From Elmis aenea (lineage: Eukaryota > Arthropoda > Insecta > Coleoptera > Elmidae): 64,000 bases of DNA. Below the pieces are notes generated by a model, which was not told where the DNA came from, did no database searches, and saw only the letters and a program-made list of their open reading frames with translations. The stretch is from the NCBI GenBank assembly GCA_947652605.1, contig OX393579.1, positions 22,279,674-22,343,673 of the forward strand, written 5' to 3'. Positions 1 to 11,065 of this stretch are shown here, piece by piece. The position numbers and the translations under genes were made by a program. How positions within the stretch are numbered: position 1 is the stretch's first letter; every line of letters begins with the position of its first letter.

Positions 1-242
1 GCGATATTCCGATAAAAGTTTAACATTCCTTTTCTTTGAAATGTAAAAAACAATACAATACTTTTTAATTATAAATATACTTTGCTATACTAGGTGTATT
101 AAAATCAGGCTCATCCTTTTTGTTCAGTTTTAAATTTACGCAAAAACAAAATTTTAGACATTGAAGATGTGCATAAAACCCGATTGTCTGAATATACCGA
201 GTGAATTCTAATATACCCCAAATGTGTTTTGCATTTTTATTA

Positions 243-1547
243 CAGCGGGTGTAACTGATTTCTGCTAGACCTCAAACATTTTTGCATTAATACATCTACC
301 TTTTAAAATTTGAAGTGGTGTTTTCCGAGAATAAAATACATACAATCGTGGATTATTACTACACATTCTATTTCTGGTTTAACCGGAAATCACCTTAATT
401 TCAAACGGATATTACATTACATATTTGTAAAAAGAATACAATGTTTAATACAACTGTATCATTATGCTTAATTTTTAAAACCTCTTATAATTATTTGACC
501 AAAATTAAGTTTTTTTTATTAAGTATGCCGTGGGCTGCATAATTGATATTTTGGTAACTTTAATCTGCCTTGAATGTTGCCAAATTTGTATTTTGATAAA
601 AAAAAGTTTTTTTTATTGGAACGATAGTTGTTCATGCAGTTATTTAAATAAAGCATTTTTGACGAATTCAACAATACCAATAACTTACAAGGGAGGACCA
701 CGATACGTTGTCGCTAGAATTTGATTAAGGCTGTGTTTATTCCATCAAGGTCATCAAAACTAAATGTTTTCCAGAGTTATATGTGCCACTGACCATTTTC
801 TTTCGGAAAAATAGGGGAAAAACTGAAAAATTGACATAAAAGATCATTTTTGCGATTGCGTTGGCCATGAAACCGTCAGAGACAAAATCAAAATTTTTCT
901 ATTTACTAATGCGCACATCCTTTGCAAGTAAAATGATGTGAAGTTTTTGAAAAAATCTTTAACGGTTCCGGAGAAAAACGCGATAAACGAGACCTTTGTG
1001 AAAACGGTTTTTGAAGCAGACTCTTAATAAAAATACAAGTTGTTGGTATCAATGGATTCGTTAGAAAATGCTCCATTTAAATAACCGCTTGTACCTCCGT
1101 AGTACCATTCAAAAAAACAGACTTTTGTCAAAATACCTATTACGAAACCTTCAAAGCCGATTAAAGTAACCTAAAAGTCAATTAAAATGTACAAAAACGT
1201 TTTTTGGACAATTGTTGACATAATAAAATTCAATTTATGCAGGTCACGGCACACTTACTAAAAAATTAAATTTTGGTTCAAAAATTATTTGAGGTTATAA
1301 AAACTAACCAAAATATTGCAGTTGTATCCAAAATCGCTTCCTCTTTCCAAAATTGTAAAAATATACAGGATGTTCCATTTAGAATAACAAAGTTGGGGTC
1401 ATTTCCGGCAAAACCGGAAGTGAAACAATTGTGTGAATGTGCTCAAAAACCAAGTTTTTTGCACATATCATATGTCTAAAATTTAATTTATCTAAAATCA
1501 TAACTAAAGAAAAAAAAGACGGTGTACCACACTTCATTTACACCCGG
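243..1547. repeat. Foldback element, family A, copy 1
   Basis: Two inverted arms share sequence with 7680-8268 and 48899-50062. The ends read CAGCGGGTGTAACTG on the left and CACCCGG followed by TA on the right. Shared landmarks are a TTTAACCGGAAAT / TTTCCGGCAAAACC block and a TAACTTTAATC / GATTAAAGTAACC block. The centre is interrupted by a fragment of another repeat (688 to about 1004). There is no coding capacity. The element is non-autonomous and its superfamily is unclear. Confidence 0.65.
688..1004 (+). repeat. Family D repeat, one arm only
   Basis: Begins CAAGGGAGGACCACGATACG and runs through blocks also found at 3957-4759 and 14488-15185 (AACTAAATGTTTT, ATAGGGGAAAAACTG, GCCATGAAACCGTCAGAG). 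It sits at the AACTTA site in the middle of the family A element; in the other two A copies that site reads straight through. The second arm is absent. Confidence 0.6.
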
Positions 1548-1576
1548 TATACACATGCTAATAGCGGTAAAATGTA

Positions 1577-1690
1577 TAATTCGGCAATTCAAAAAAAAAC
1601 TTTGACCAACCTTTAACCTGATCCTTTATTAGTAGCCAAGTTAATAAGAGTCAGGTCAAAGGTTGGTAAAAGTGTTTTTTTTGTGAATTA
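1577..1690. repeat. Small inverted repeat (hairpin)
   Basis: The arms read roughly ACTTTGACCAACCTTTAACC and, inverted, GGTCAAAGGTTGGTAAAAGT. They are flanked by AATTCGGCAATTC and GTGAATTAGGC. Probably a decayed MITE. Confidence 0.4.
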
Positions 1691-2156
1691 GGCAAGTGCT
1701 AATTTCACGAATTCGGCAAAAAATTGCCTGTTTCACGAACTGGTCAAGTTCGCTAATTCTGCTTAATACATATAATTCGATGATCTGGTTTTAAGAACAA
1801 ATAAATTTAAAATTTGATTTCTCCAAACCAAAAACTAAAGGAAAAAGGGGGTTGAGCCGGATTTTGTTTACACGCGATATGTCTTAAATATTCTATTTAT
1901 TGCAATAATAATTGATAGCATAATAAGCAGGGTGGATAAAAATCATGATTTTAAAAAAAAATCGATTTATTTGATTTAAATCAGATTTTTTTGATTTAAA
2001 TCAAATGTACCATATAATCGAATTTTGTGACATATTCACATGCTGTTTCTGTTTTGTGCTAATATATTTAATAACCAATATATTTAATTCACTGGTGAAT
2101 TTTTGTCAAAATGAGAAATGAAATATAATGATAAAAAAAATTTAATTAATTATATA

Positions 2157-2571
2157 CAGGGTGTCATTAGTGCGGGATCGGTCGATTGTGGCTAAACGGC
2201 TTGAGATATAAAGTTGATTCAAATGCCATTTTTAACAGTTTTTTCTTCTGAACATGATAAAAATATTTTCAAATATACAGGGTGAGTCACCTCTCTGGAA
2301 CTAATAGCAACTTTTATATTTCAAATACAACACCCCATTTTTTATTTAATATTTTTGACAGCCTTACTTTTAGCTTTGCATCAATATAAAATACTACAGG
2401 TTTTTATACGGCGTTGTCAAAAAAAAAAAAAAAACAATTTTTTTAAGGTTTTACGTCTTAATTTAAAAAATTCTCCTCAAGTTATTTTGAAGTACAGAGT
2501 TGTAATTTGGTATGGACATGCAGAAAACATTGCTCTGTTCGCTCGATATGAAAAAATTTGAATCACACATA
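2157..2571. repeat. Two single-ended CAGGGTG-type transposon fragments
   Basis: At 2157 and 2278 the sequence TATACAGGGTG starts two different repeat ends (CAGGGTGTCATTAGTG and CAGGGTGAGTCACCTC). No matching inverted right ends are visible, so these look like truncated left termini of the TA-inserting CAGGGTG family found throughout the window. Confidence 0.45.
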
Positions 2572-2923
2572 CAGGGGTAGGGGTGTTCATAAATAGGTGG
2601 CAACTTCCATGATTTTCAAAAGCTTGTAACTCGAATTTTTCAAATGCAAACCCCTATATTTTTTTATGTCATCAAATTCGTCTTTAAGAGAGCTTAATTT
2701 TTTGTTAAGTGTGTCCTATACCCAAAACTCATACTTTTCGAGATATTCGAAATTTTTCTTCAAATCGTTATTGAAGCAAATAGAGTGCCGTGGAAATCGA
2801 AAAAACTGACTGTTTACTTCGCTAACGTCAAAAACTTGTCATTTATTTTTTGAATTATTGCCTTTCCACAATGAATATTACTGTACAAGAGCAAATTGAT
2901 ATGGTTTATTCACCATTTCGTGT
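2572..2923 (+). pseudogene. 5' end of a CAGGGTG-class DNA transposon with a transposase-like start
   Basis: A left terminus (CAGGGGTAGGGGTG at 2572) is followed about 300 bp later by an open frame at 2871. It reads MNITVQEQIDMVYS and then continues for only a few residues before a hAT insertion at 2974. Similar N-termini occur in insect transposase-like proteins with a helix-turn-helix region of the DUF4817 type; that assignment is from memory. Only the first few codons survive, so this is a relic. Confidence 0.3.
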
Positions 2924-2973
2924 ACTAATAGTAATAAAATTTTGTTTTATTATAAATATTATATTGTACTCAT

Positions 2974-3174
2974 GAGGGCCGTTCACAGAAAATTCGGGCC
3001 CCGGGGAAGCAATAGACAACGGGCCCCCCATTACTCTTAGAAAGGTTTAAATTTAATTTTAATAGTAGTACAAAACATTGTGTATTAGCTCGAATCTGGG
3101 CCCCCTTGGCAACACCGGGCCCCGGGAATTAGTCCTGTCTACCCCCCTCCTGTGATAGGCCCTGGTACTCATAT
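2974..3174. mobile_element. 201-bp non-autonomous hAT element, GGGCCC-rich
   Basis: Ends GAGGGCCG and TAGGCCCTG are flanked by the exact 8-bp duplication GTACTCAT (2966-2973 and 3175-3182). It has several GGGCCC stretches in an otherwise AT-rich region and resembles 60057-60264 in size, ends and composition. It is inserted in the interior of the 1928-3260 element. Confidence 0.8.
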
Positions 3175-3268
3175 AATCAGTGTTTTAAATTGATGATTTA
3201 AAAAAAACACTTGTTTTAAATCGTGATTTAAATCAATTGATTTAAATCTGCTCAACCCTGATAATAAG

Positions 3269-3956
3269 CAACGATTTGTAAATTTTGTTTACCCACTATT
3301 GCATTTATCGATTAAATTTTATTGATGTCGTGAACTATTTATTAGGACAGCGTCTGGTGTACAAAGTGGCCATAAAATGGGGTCGCAGGTACCGTTTTGT
3401 CTATTGCTAATAGGCGTACGGTACGGTATAAACTTAACGGACTTTTATAGTTTAACAACAATTCGAACGTTCCATGTAACTTCTTATAATAATTTCAACA
3501 TTTATTGAAAGCAACAAAAAACAGTTTTAAATAGTTTTAAATAAATTTTATCGATACTTTTGCTCTTCAAAGACTAAATATCGAAATGAATACACAAAGC
3601 CACATATCATTACCAATAAAAATAAAGTATCACATGTTAAAGACAAATATTTAAACGATGCAATATACTTAACGGATTAGCCCTTCTGCTTCCAATATTT
3701 ATTTTAAATTTCTTTTTTTTATTGTAAAATAATAAATGGTATTGAAATATTTTTTTAAAAATCTTTTAAATTGTACAAGCTTAATTAAATAATGACTTAT
3801 CTTTTAATAGTGTTTTTATTCCATTGCAATTCCTAGACTGATTTAAATCTTCGCGCTGCTTCGTCGGGAAAATATTTTTTCATTTTGTTAATTTGTTTAC
3901 TTATAGCTGCTATAATTTCATGTTAATTGAACAAAATAATTGTCAGTACATAAATT
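3269..3956. other. No gene seen
   Basis: AT-rich sequence with stops in all frames. I see no splice-bounded exon and no paired terminal repeats. Confidence 0.5.
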
Positions 3957-4759
3957 GATTAAGGCTGTGTTCATTGCATCAAAGACATCAAAACTAAATG
4001 TTTTCCAGAGTTATACGTGCCACTGATCATTTCTTTAGGAAAAATAGGGGAAAAACCGAAAAGTTGAATAATAAAGGTAATGTTTGCGATCGCGTTGGTA
4101 AGGCTGCGGTTACAGTACAGCCGTATTCGCGCGATGGGCTTCGCGCGTATGCAGAAACCAATGCAAGTATATGAAAGTGATTTCGGGCGAATTCTTGCTT
4201 GTAGTATAACCGCTCTTATATGCCTGCATTGCATTGGTTTGTTTCAGTCGCGCGAATACGGACGCGTATGCGAGAAGCTCATTCGCGCGAATACGCTTGT
4301 AATGAAAACGCAGACTTATGAAGTCGTCAGAGATAAAATAGAAATTCTTCTATTTATCAATGCGCGCAACCTTTGCGAGTAAAATGGTGCAAAAAACAGA
4401 TTTAGTTATACAGATATACCACAACTTCTCAAATCATAGTGTTTATGCAGGGGTTTCGTTTTTGACATTTTTCTCTGGACCCGTTCAAGATTTTTTCAAA
4501 AACTTTGCACCATTTTACTTGCAAAGGATGCGCGCATTGGTAAATAGGAGAATTTTTGATTTTGTCTCTGACGGTTTCATGGCCAAGGCGATCGCAAAAA
4601 TTGCCTTTTTATACCAATTTTTCAGTTCTTCCCCTATTTTTCCGAAGGAAATGGCCAGTGGCACGTATAACTCTGGAAAACATTTAGTTTTGATGTTCTT
4701 GATGCAATAAACACAACCTTAATCAAATTTTAGCGACAACGTATCGTGACCCTCCCTTG
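3957..4759. repeat. Foldback element, family D, left end truncated
   Basis: The left arm starts TTGATTAAGGCTGTG. The right arm is its inverted copy and ends with CCTCCCTTG at 4759. The arms share AAACTAAATGTTTTCCAGAG and ATAGGGGAAAAACCG. The first 30 or so bases of the left terminus are missing compared with 14488-15185. TGTCAGTA occurs on both sides (about 3939 and 4758), possibly a target duplication. A smaller element interrupts the left arm at 4099. Confidence 0.65.
4099..4318. mobile_element. Nested 220-bp MITE rich in CGCGCGAATACG
   Basis: The terminal repeats are TAAGGCTGCGGTTACAGTA and, inverted, TAAGTCTGCGTTTTCATTA. It separates the family D motif GCGATCGCGTTGG from GTCAGAGATAAAAT, which are nearly contiguous in the D copy at 14640-14690. 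The GC-richer core repeats TTCGCGCGAATACG in both orientations. The ends resemble the Harbinger-like elements at 9944 and 11066, but no clean target duplication is visible. Confidence 0.55.
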
Positions 4760-5254
4760 TCAGTATTATTATTTAATTCCATCAAGCAACCACATTATTT
4801 TTTGAAATTCGGCAACTGTATAATTTTTAATTAGTTTAATTTATTTAATTTCTCATTGACAATTGGGCTTCATTCATGAATCTTTTTTTGCTTATTATTG
4901 AGCGTAAGTAATTTTTAAACCGTAAAAGAACTACACAGTGGGGATAATTTTTCTATGAACAAAAATGACTCTTGTAACTATAATTAAAAAATTATAAAAA
5001 TCGTGGTTAAGTAGAAAATAATAATATAGCATTCATTAGTATTGTCGGCACGCAAACACCATTTTAATTTTTCACAGAACAAAAAGATCGTTGTCATTTT
5101 TCTAAAAATATTTGGTGCTATAAATTGAAATGCTTCACATAAATTATTATAATATTACCTAATGTTTTCTATTAAATACATACTTTAGCATCGCTTACGA
5201 TTGTTAACGAATTATGAAGACCTATAGTTACTTCTGTCTAAACATGGTGCTTAC
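4760..5254. other. No independent feature seen
   Basis: AT-rich. If the exon at 5255-5415 is real, this stretch is the start of its downstream intron on the minus strand. I could not identify the next exon. Confidence 0.4.
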
Positions 5255-5415
5255 CATTATCCCAGGGACGGACTTAAGATATGTTCGGATTTTGTAGTCT
5301 GCAGAATATTCTCCAATTACTTTCTTCCCTTGGCCTTCTAAAACCACTTGTTCTATTTTATCGATATCTCCGCTTCTAATTATTTGCTTAATGTAGGCAG
5401 ACGTTAATTGTAACA
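5255..5415 (-). CDS. Single internal exon of an ankyrin-like protein (partial gene)
   Basis: Read on the minus strand, this 161-nt block has a strong acceptor (TTTACTTTTTCAG) and a strong donor (ATAATG then GTAAGC), and is open throughout in one frame. It gives 53 residues plus a split first codon. The peptide runs from LQLTSAYIKQIIRSGDIDKI to YLKSVPGIM and includes EQVVLEGQGKKVIGEYSAD. The pattern (GD..KIE..V.EGQG.K..G, then D..I..YLK.VP) resembles the spacing of ankyrin-repeat helices, but I cannot name the family. It ends in phase 0. Codon use and splice signals differ from the surrounding repeats, so it is probably a true exon of a gene whose other exons are outside the window or too short to recognise. 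Confidence 0.5.
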
Positions 5416-5879
5416 CTGAAAAAGTAAAAAAATTAATCCAAAATATGTGATATGTACAGTAGGGTGGAGTGAAAAATGGAAGTTTCGAAAATCATCTTTC
5501 CTATATATGGAAAAGTGTAAACGACGTGTGTTTAAACATCCAGTGAAATTGCAACTTGATTCGTCAACGTTTAGCGGTGCCCCCACTACTTCAAAGTTCA
5601 AATAATCGCTATATCGGTGCTTCGTTTCAGTTTAACGGTTTACTGTGTAATGTTTATGTATTTAAGACAGAAAGTGAGTATTGAGTAACTGATTGTGAGT
5701 ATTAATACATCCTATATATAACGGGTAAAAATATATGGTTTCACATATTTATTATATTAAGTGAGATACCCATGTGATCCCATCGAATTTGGATCACCCT
5801 GTACATTTGCATTTTTAAACTCCTTTATAATGTTAGATCAGATGCAAAATTAATTGTGTAAACAAATTCTAGATGACGT
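5416..5879. other. Intergenic or intronic, with a solo foldback end
   Basis: Positions about 5752-5801 match the right terminus of the elements at 22375 and 29638: GAGATACCCATGTGATCC, then TTTGGATCACCCTG and TA. No partner arm is present, so this is a truncated copy. I see no coding sequence. Confidence 0.5.
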
Positions 5880-6490
5880 CAGGGTCAGTGCAAGAGTGTC
5901 TGACGCCGTAGGCAAAAAAAAATTGCATTGGCAAAGTTTTGAATACATGTATATTGATTGTAGATGTAATTAAATGCTCTATTCTATAGATATTATTCCT
6001 AGACCCGTGGGTCGTTTTTGATACTTCGTAGAGCAAGTGTATTTACATTTTTTTAAGTTTTAATTTTGTAAAACACCCCTCTGGACTTGCCATCGATACT
6101 GGCAATGTCACAAAAATTCCCAGAGCAATAAACATGTTTAGAATACTTATTTTTTAAATTATTTTTTTCATGAAGAAGTCTTTTCTGTAATTTGCCTTGC
6201 TATTATTTGTAATTTACTAGATACCTAAATTAGTTCCTTTAATATATTTAAAATTATCATGTTTTGGGAAATGTTCTAATTTTAGTTGTTTCTAAGAATC
6301 CTTTAATTAAACTAAAATATTAAATATATTTCTTCATAATACATATTCAAACAGTATTATATTTGATAAAAGAAAAAATATTTTTTTTTTTAACGATATA
6401 TCTTGTTGTTCATGAGTAAGGCTGGCACCCCCGCATTGTGGCGTCCCTAAGCAATTGCCTAGATTAGCCTAATGGTGAAAACCGGCCCTG
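5880..6490. mobile_element. Probable non-autonomous hAT-type element
   Basis: The left end CAGGGTCAGTGCAAG and the right end AAACCGGCCCTG are degenerate versions of the CAGGGCCGG terminus. Subterminal GTCTGACGCCGTAGGC and GGCGTCCCTAAGC are typical of this repeat class. No matching 8-bp duplication is visible, so the element is old or one boundary is off. Confidence 0.4.
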
Positions 6491-7679
6491 AATAATGAAA
6501 GAATAAAGTTTTAAGGTCTCATCCTCAAAAAACAAATTTTAAAAGATTCTATAATTTCAGGTGAATGATTTTTAATGAATTCTCAAAACTGTTGCGTTCT
6601 TAGTAAGTACTGCAACTTAAAAGAAAAGTCTAAGTTGCGCTTTTGACAATCAATTCATAATGTATTTATTAATAAATTCAAGTCAAAAAGCCCTAAAAGT
6701 CAATATATTTTAGTTTAAGTTAGATTTTTTACTAGTGACTTACATTATGTTCAATTTTGGTACGTTATTCATAAATAATAGTAATTTTATAATTATAATC
6801 ATATTCTTTAAATTTACATTATTTACAAACTAACATATTTGAATACACCGTGTGTATTATTATTTTATTTTTGTTATCATACTATCAAATAACTTTCATA
6901 TATTACGTATTTAATATAAAAAACTCGTTATTTCTTAAAATCGTTATTTAGTTTTTATTAAATGTAACAAAAATTAGTAACCTACATTAGAATAATGTTT
7001 GTGAAATGAAAAAACATATAGGCGCAACGCAAACTAGCCATTTGCTCTTGTTAATCCACTTTCTGTTCTTATCTTCACATTTAACGTACAGTATATAAAA
7101 TATAAATGCTAATTGTCTAAATCGATAGATTTGAACATTTCGTGTTACGCAATGATTACAGGTAATTATTGGATGTTGAAAGTCTACTAGTATATACTTC
7201 TTTTAATATCAAATAATCACTTTCAAAATGGAATGTAGATTGTTGCGTGCTTTATGAAAAATTTATATTAGATACAATATGGAAAAACTAGATAATAATA
7301 ACCCACGCATTAATAATGGAACAGACTAAGTAGCACAAAAAATAGATTCTTTGTTTGAACATTAACGGACTTTTAATATTGGCGTTTAATTTCAAAGTGT
7401 TGTTTACTAATAAAACAAATATTGTGTTAACCTTTTCTGATAATATTTTTACTTTTTTTACCTGCACTCTTGTTATGTTTCATTTTATTATTGTATTACC
7501 ATATGTTTCTAATTTATTTGTTTGTTGTTTTCATTTCAGTTCTGAAAATCGTAAAATTTTATATTGTACAAACTGCTGAGTGTTTCTATAATTTAAAATA
7601 ATGTTTTCAAAAACAATCAATAATCATGTAATTAGGAACTTCAGCCAACCAAAATATCGCTGCTAATATGTTATGCATA
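6491..7679. other. No gene seen
   Basis: AT-rich sequence with short random frames only. The open frame near 7355-7579 has no start context, splice sites or recognisable motif. Confidence 0.5.
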
Positions 7680-9625
7680 CCGGGTGTAGCTGAGTTTTGG
7701 TACACGCCCTTTTTTCTTTAGTTTTGATTTTAGATAAATAAAATTTGAAAAACATGATATGTGTAAAAACCGAACTACTTTAACATAATATGTACACTTT
7801 TGTTTCACTTCCGGTTTCGCCGGAAATGACTCTAACTTTGTTATTACAAATGGAACACCCTGTATTTTTTTACATATTTGGAAAGAGGAGGTAATTTTGA
7901 AGACAACTACTTTGTTTTGGTGTATTTTTATAACTTAAATAATTTTTGGACGGAAATTTATTTGTTTATTAAGTGTGCCATGACCAGCATAAATTGAATT
8001 TTATTATGTTAACAAGTGTCCGAAAAATGTTTTTCGTAAATTTTAATTGATATTTGGGTTACTTTAATCGGCTTTGAAGGTTGCAGAATCGGTTTTTTGA
8101 CAGAAAGTAACTTTTTTTTAAATAAAATGGTAGTGGTACATGCGGTTATTAAAATAGACTATTTTCTGACCAATGTAACAATATCGATAACTTATATTTT
8201 TTTGGAAGGCTGCTTCAAAACCTTAAAATATCATAATCATTTATTAAGAGTTCCTGTTAATCGCAGTACAGGGTGGGCAAATTTCAATGTTTTAATAGGC
8301 AATCTCTGTAACTATAAGAGGTATCAAAAAACGGAGCGCGCATCCTCGATCTTTTTTTTTGAGAAAAAGTTAATGGCGAAAACTAAAATTGGTTATCGTC
8401 TTTTGTTTTCGAGTTATCGCCGATAAGTCGATTTTTCGACTTTTTGTTTTATGACTGTATCTCGCTTGTTTATGAAAATAAACAAAAATAATTTTGACGT
8501 TCTACAGGCACTTTTTTGATAGGAATGCAGTGGCGTAGTCAATTTTTCAAAAAAAAATCTGAAATTCGAGTTGTGACAAAGTTGTGTTTTTTTAAATAGA
8601 ACCTTTAGTTGGCTATGACTTATTTAAATTCCTTATTTTTTTGTCATTCTAAATATATAAGGGTTGATATATTTATTTTCAATACTACGCAAGTTACGGA
8701 GGTGTTTTAATTTTATTTTAAACAAAATTATAGTAGGCTGTGAAAACAAAAACAAAACATGGTATAAAACCTTTTAAAACTCATTTGGTACAAGTTACGA
8801 AGGTTTTGTAATTTGTTGTTGTGATAAACATTACAAATATTTGAACATAAGATAAACTACAATAAACTACATTACTGCAGATTCCGACTTTATCGTTGTT
8901 TCCTTATTTTCATATATTTGTAATGTTTATCACAACAACAAATTACAAAACCTTCGTAACTTGTACCCAATGAGTTTTAAAAGGTTTTATACCATGTTTT
9001 GTTTTTGTTTTCACAGCCTACTATAATTTTGTTTAAAAAAAAACTAAAAAACCTCCGTAACTTGCGTATTATTAAAAATAAATGCATCAATTCTTATATA
9101 TTTGGAATGACAAAAAAATAAGGAATTTAAATAAGTCATAGCCAACTATGTTCTATTTAAAAAAATACAACTTTATGTCACAACTCGAATTTCGGTTTTT
9201 TTTTTTGAAAAATTGTCTACGCCACTGCATTCTTATCAAAAAAGTGCCTGTATAACGTCAAAATTATTTTTGTTTATTTTCATGAACAAGCGAGATACAG
9301 TAATAAAACGAAAAGTCGAAAAATCGAGTTATCGGCGATAACTCGAAAACAAAAGACGATAACCAATTTTAGTGTTCACCATTAACTTTTTCTCGAAACA
9401 AGAGATCGAGGATGCGCGGTCCGTTTTTTGATACCTCTTATAGTTACAAAGATTCCCTATTAAAACATCGAAATTTGCCCACGCTGTACACTGTGAGTAA
9501 CTGCAACAAAACATATTATCGTTCATTTATGTTTAACTACTATAGTTATTTAATTAAAAATCTAAAAATTTTAGTAATAACTAGTTGCAATTTACCAAAG
9601 TATACTACGAATAATAGGATATTTT
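7680..9625. repeat. Foldback element, family A, copy 2 (interrupted)
   Basis: The left arm starts CCGGGTGTAGCTGAG after TA and matches copy 3 (48899 onward) through TTCCGGTTTCGCCGGAA and TTACTTTAATCGGCTTTGAA. At 8267 the central motif AATCGCAGTACACTGTG is split by a 1,218-bp foldback and resumes at 9487 with CACTGTGAGTAACTGCAAC. The right arm is lost after about 9625. Confidence 0.65.
8269..9486. mobile_element. CAGGGTG foldback element with TA duplication
   Basis: Long inverted arms start CAGGGTGGGCAAATTTC and end GCCCACGCTG, with TA on both sides. The family A copy at about 49520 gives the uninterrupted target (GCAGTACACTGTG), so the boundaries and TA duplication are directly supported. 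The arms contain AACGGAGCGCGCATCCTCG. The interior carries the block TTTAAAT-GAAC-TAGTTGGCT shared by several foldbacks here. There is no coding frame. Confidence 0.8.
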
Positions 9626-9943
9626 AATAATGAAAGTATTGAACTTGTGTTCGATCCAAACTGATTTTACTATTGAATGTTTTTAAAAATTTTGTTTTAA
9701 TTTAAATTTTTTAATAAATATTTAGAAATATTGTGAAAGCTATGAGCATTTAAGTTCAAATTACTTACGTTTTATCTTATTTTTAGCTATCCATTATGTG
9801 GGCGGATTTATGGGAGGATAAAAGATGACAAAGAAGAAGAATAACTCATGAAGAAATTGTAGCCAAAATGACATTTCCGATATAACAAAGATGCAATGTT
9901 TCCGAAAGATTTTGCATCTAAAATAGTTCTCGAAAGAGGCTAA

Positions 9944-11062
9944 AGGTATGTTCCCACTCGTGTCATATCAAGGTGTTGTATCATGATACATGACACGCTG
10001 ATACGATGATCGCCGAGGTTTTGTTTTTGCACCCATGCGCGTATCCGCATCTTCTGTTTAGTTTTTAGTGTGGGGCTGTGGGGTTCTTCGTGATGGATTC
10101 TGTGGAATGTACTTAAGGCCGGTCCTAATGATTACTGAATTCAAAAATAAATAAATTGTTTAGTAATTTCATAAGAGGTTTTGGATCACTAAGCTGCGAT
10201 TGGTTAAATTCCAAAGGGATTCGTAATCTAACACAGATGTTTGATAGTTGTTTAAAATAAAACGGATTTGGAGAACGACTTAACAGTAGGGTGTGGACTA
10301 ACTACAATTTAGAAGTAGGTATATTTTTTGAGCTGGAAGGTCGTTTTGAACTTTTTTTTAAATATATCCGTGTTTATTTATAACCTAATTAAAAGTAAAT
10401 AATATGCTTTGCAATTTCGTTAAGAGATTTTTGATGCTATCATAAATTTAGAATTTAAAACTGAATGATTTAACTAACCTTCTAACAAAATATAAAACTT
10501 TAGCAACTCTTAAAAATAAAAAAATACATACACTTAAAATTTGTAAAAAAACGTTATGAAATGACGGTTCATGACAGAAACAACACCACTGAACAGACCA
10601 TACTATTTTGTAAGATCGGGGCTTGATCGATATACGCGTCCACACTGCCCATATCTGTATCACGTATTATTTCTTCGATGTTTCGACAAAATGCCGATTC
10701 CAGTCAGATGGATCATGATCATGACCTATCGTATTCGCGTGTCAAAATAATAAGCGGATACGATACAACAACCGTTCACACTATGCCGTCGTGATACGCT
10801 TGCAAGGTAAAGGTCTTTCAAGATAAACTGGACTGTGACGCAGAAGCCAAAACTCGTCTAAAGCGTTAATTACTGCGCCACCTAAAAACATACGTCTATT
10901 TCAACAACGAGGTTATAACCTATAATAATATAACATTTTTAAAATGGTCTACATTTCAACCGCCATCCCCTCTTTGCGCATTTCGCGGTTCAGTTTATCT
11001 TGAAAGATCTCTACTATACGATGATCTAACACTAACAGTCTGACACAAGTGGGAACGAGCCT
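9944..11062. mobile_element. Harbinger-like non-autonomous element 1
   Basis: The terminal repeats AGGTATGTTCCCACTCGTG and, inverted, AGGCTCGTTCCCACTTGTG are flanked by TAA on both sides (9941-9943 and 11063-11065). The TAA duplication and short termini fit PIF/Harbinger. Subterminal sequences are rich in GATACG/CGTATC. An internal inverted pair (CTTTCAAGATAAACTGGAC at about 10816 and AGTTTATCTTGAAAGATC at about 10992) adds a second hairpin. No transposase is visible. Confidence 0.6.
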
Positions 11063-11065
11063 TAA

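Larger units (their letters stand above)
1928..3260. mobile_element. Non-autonomous hAT element with 8-bp TSD, carrying insertions
   Basis: Starts CAGGGTGGATAAAAATC and ends GCTCAACCCTG. It is flanked on both sides by the exact 8-bp direct repeat ATAATAAG (1920-1927 and 3261-3268), as expected for hAT. Both ends are rich in GATTTAAATC. The interior holds three single-ended CAGGGTG fragments and a second hAT element (2974-3174). Confidence 0.8.

Noticed and set aside
8097..9526. Matching frames at 8097-8426 plus and 9329-9526 minus
   Set aside because: They share the peptide NLCNYKRYQKTERASS only because they lie in the inverted arms of the 8269-9486 element.
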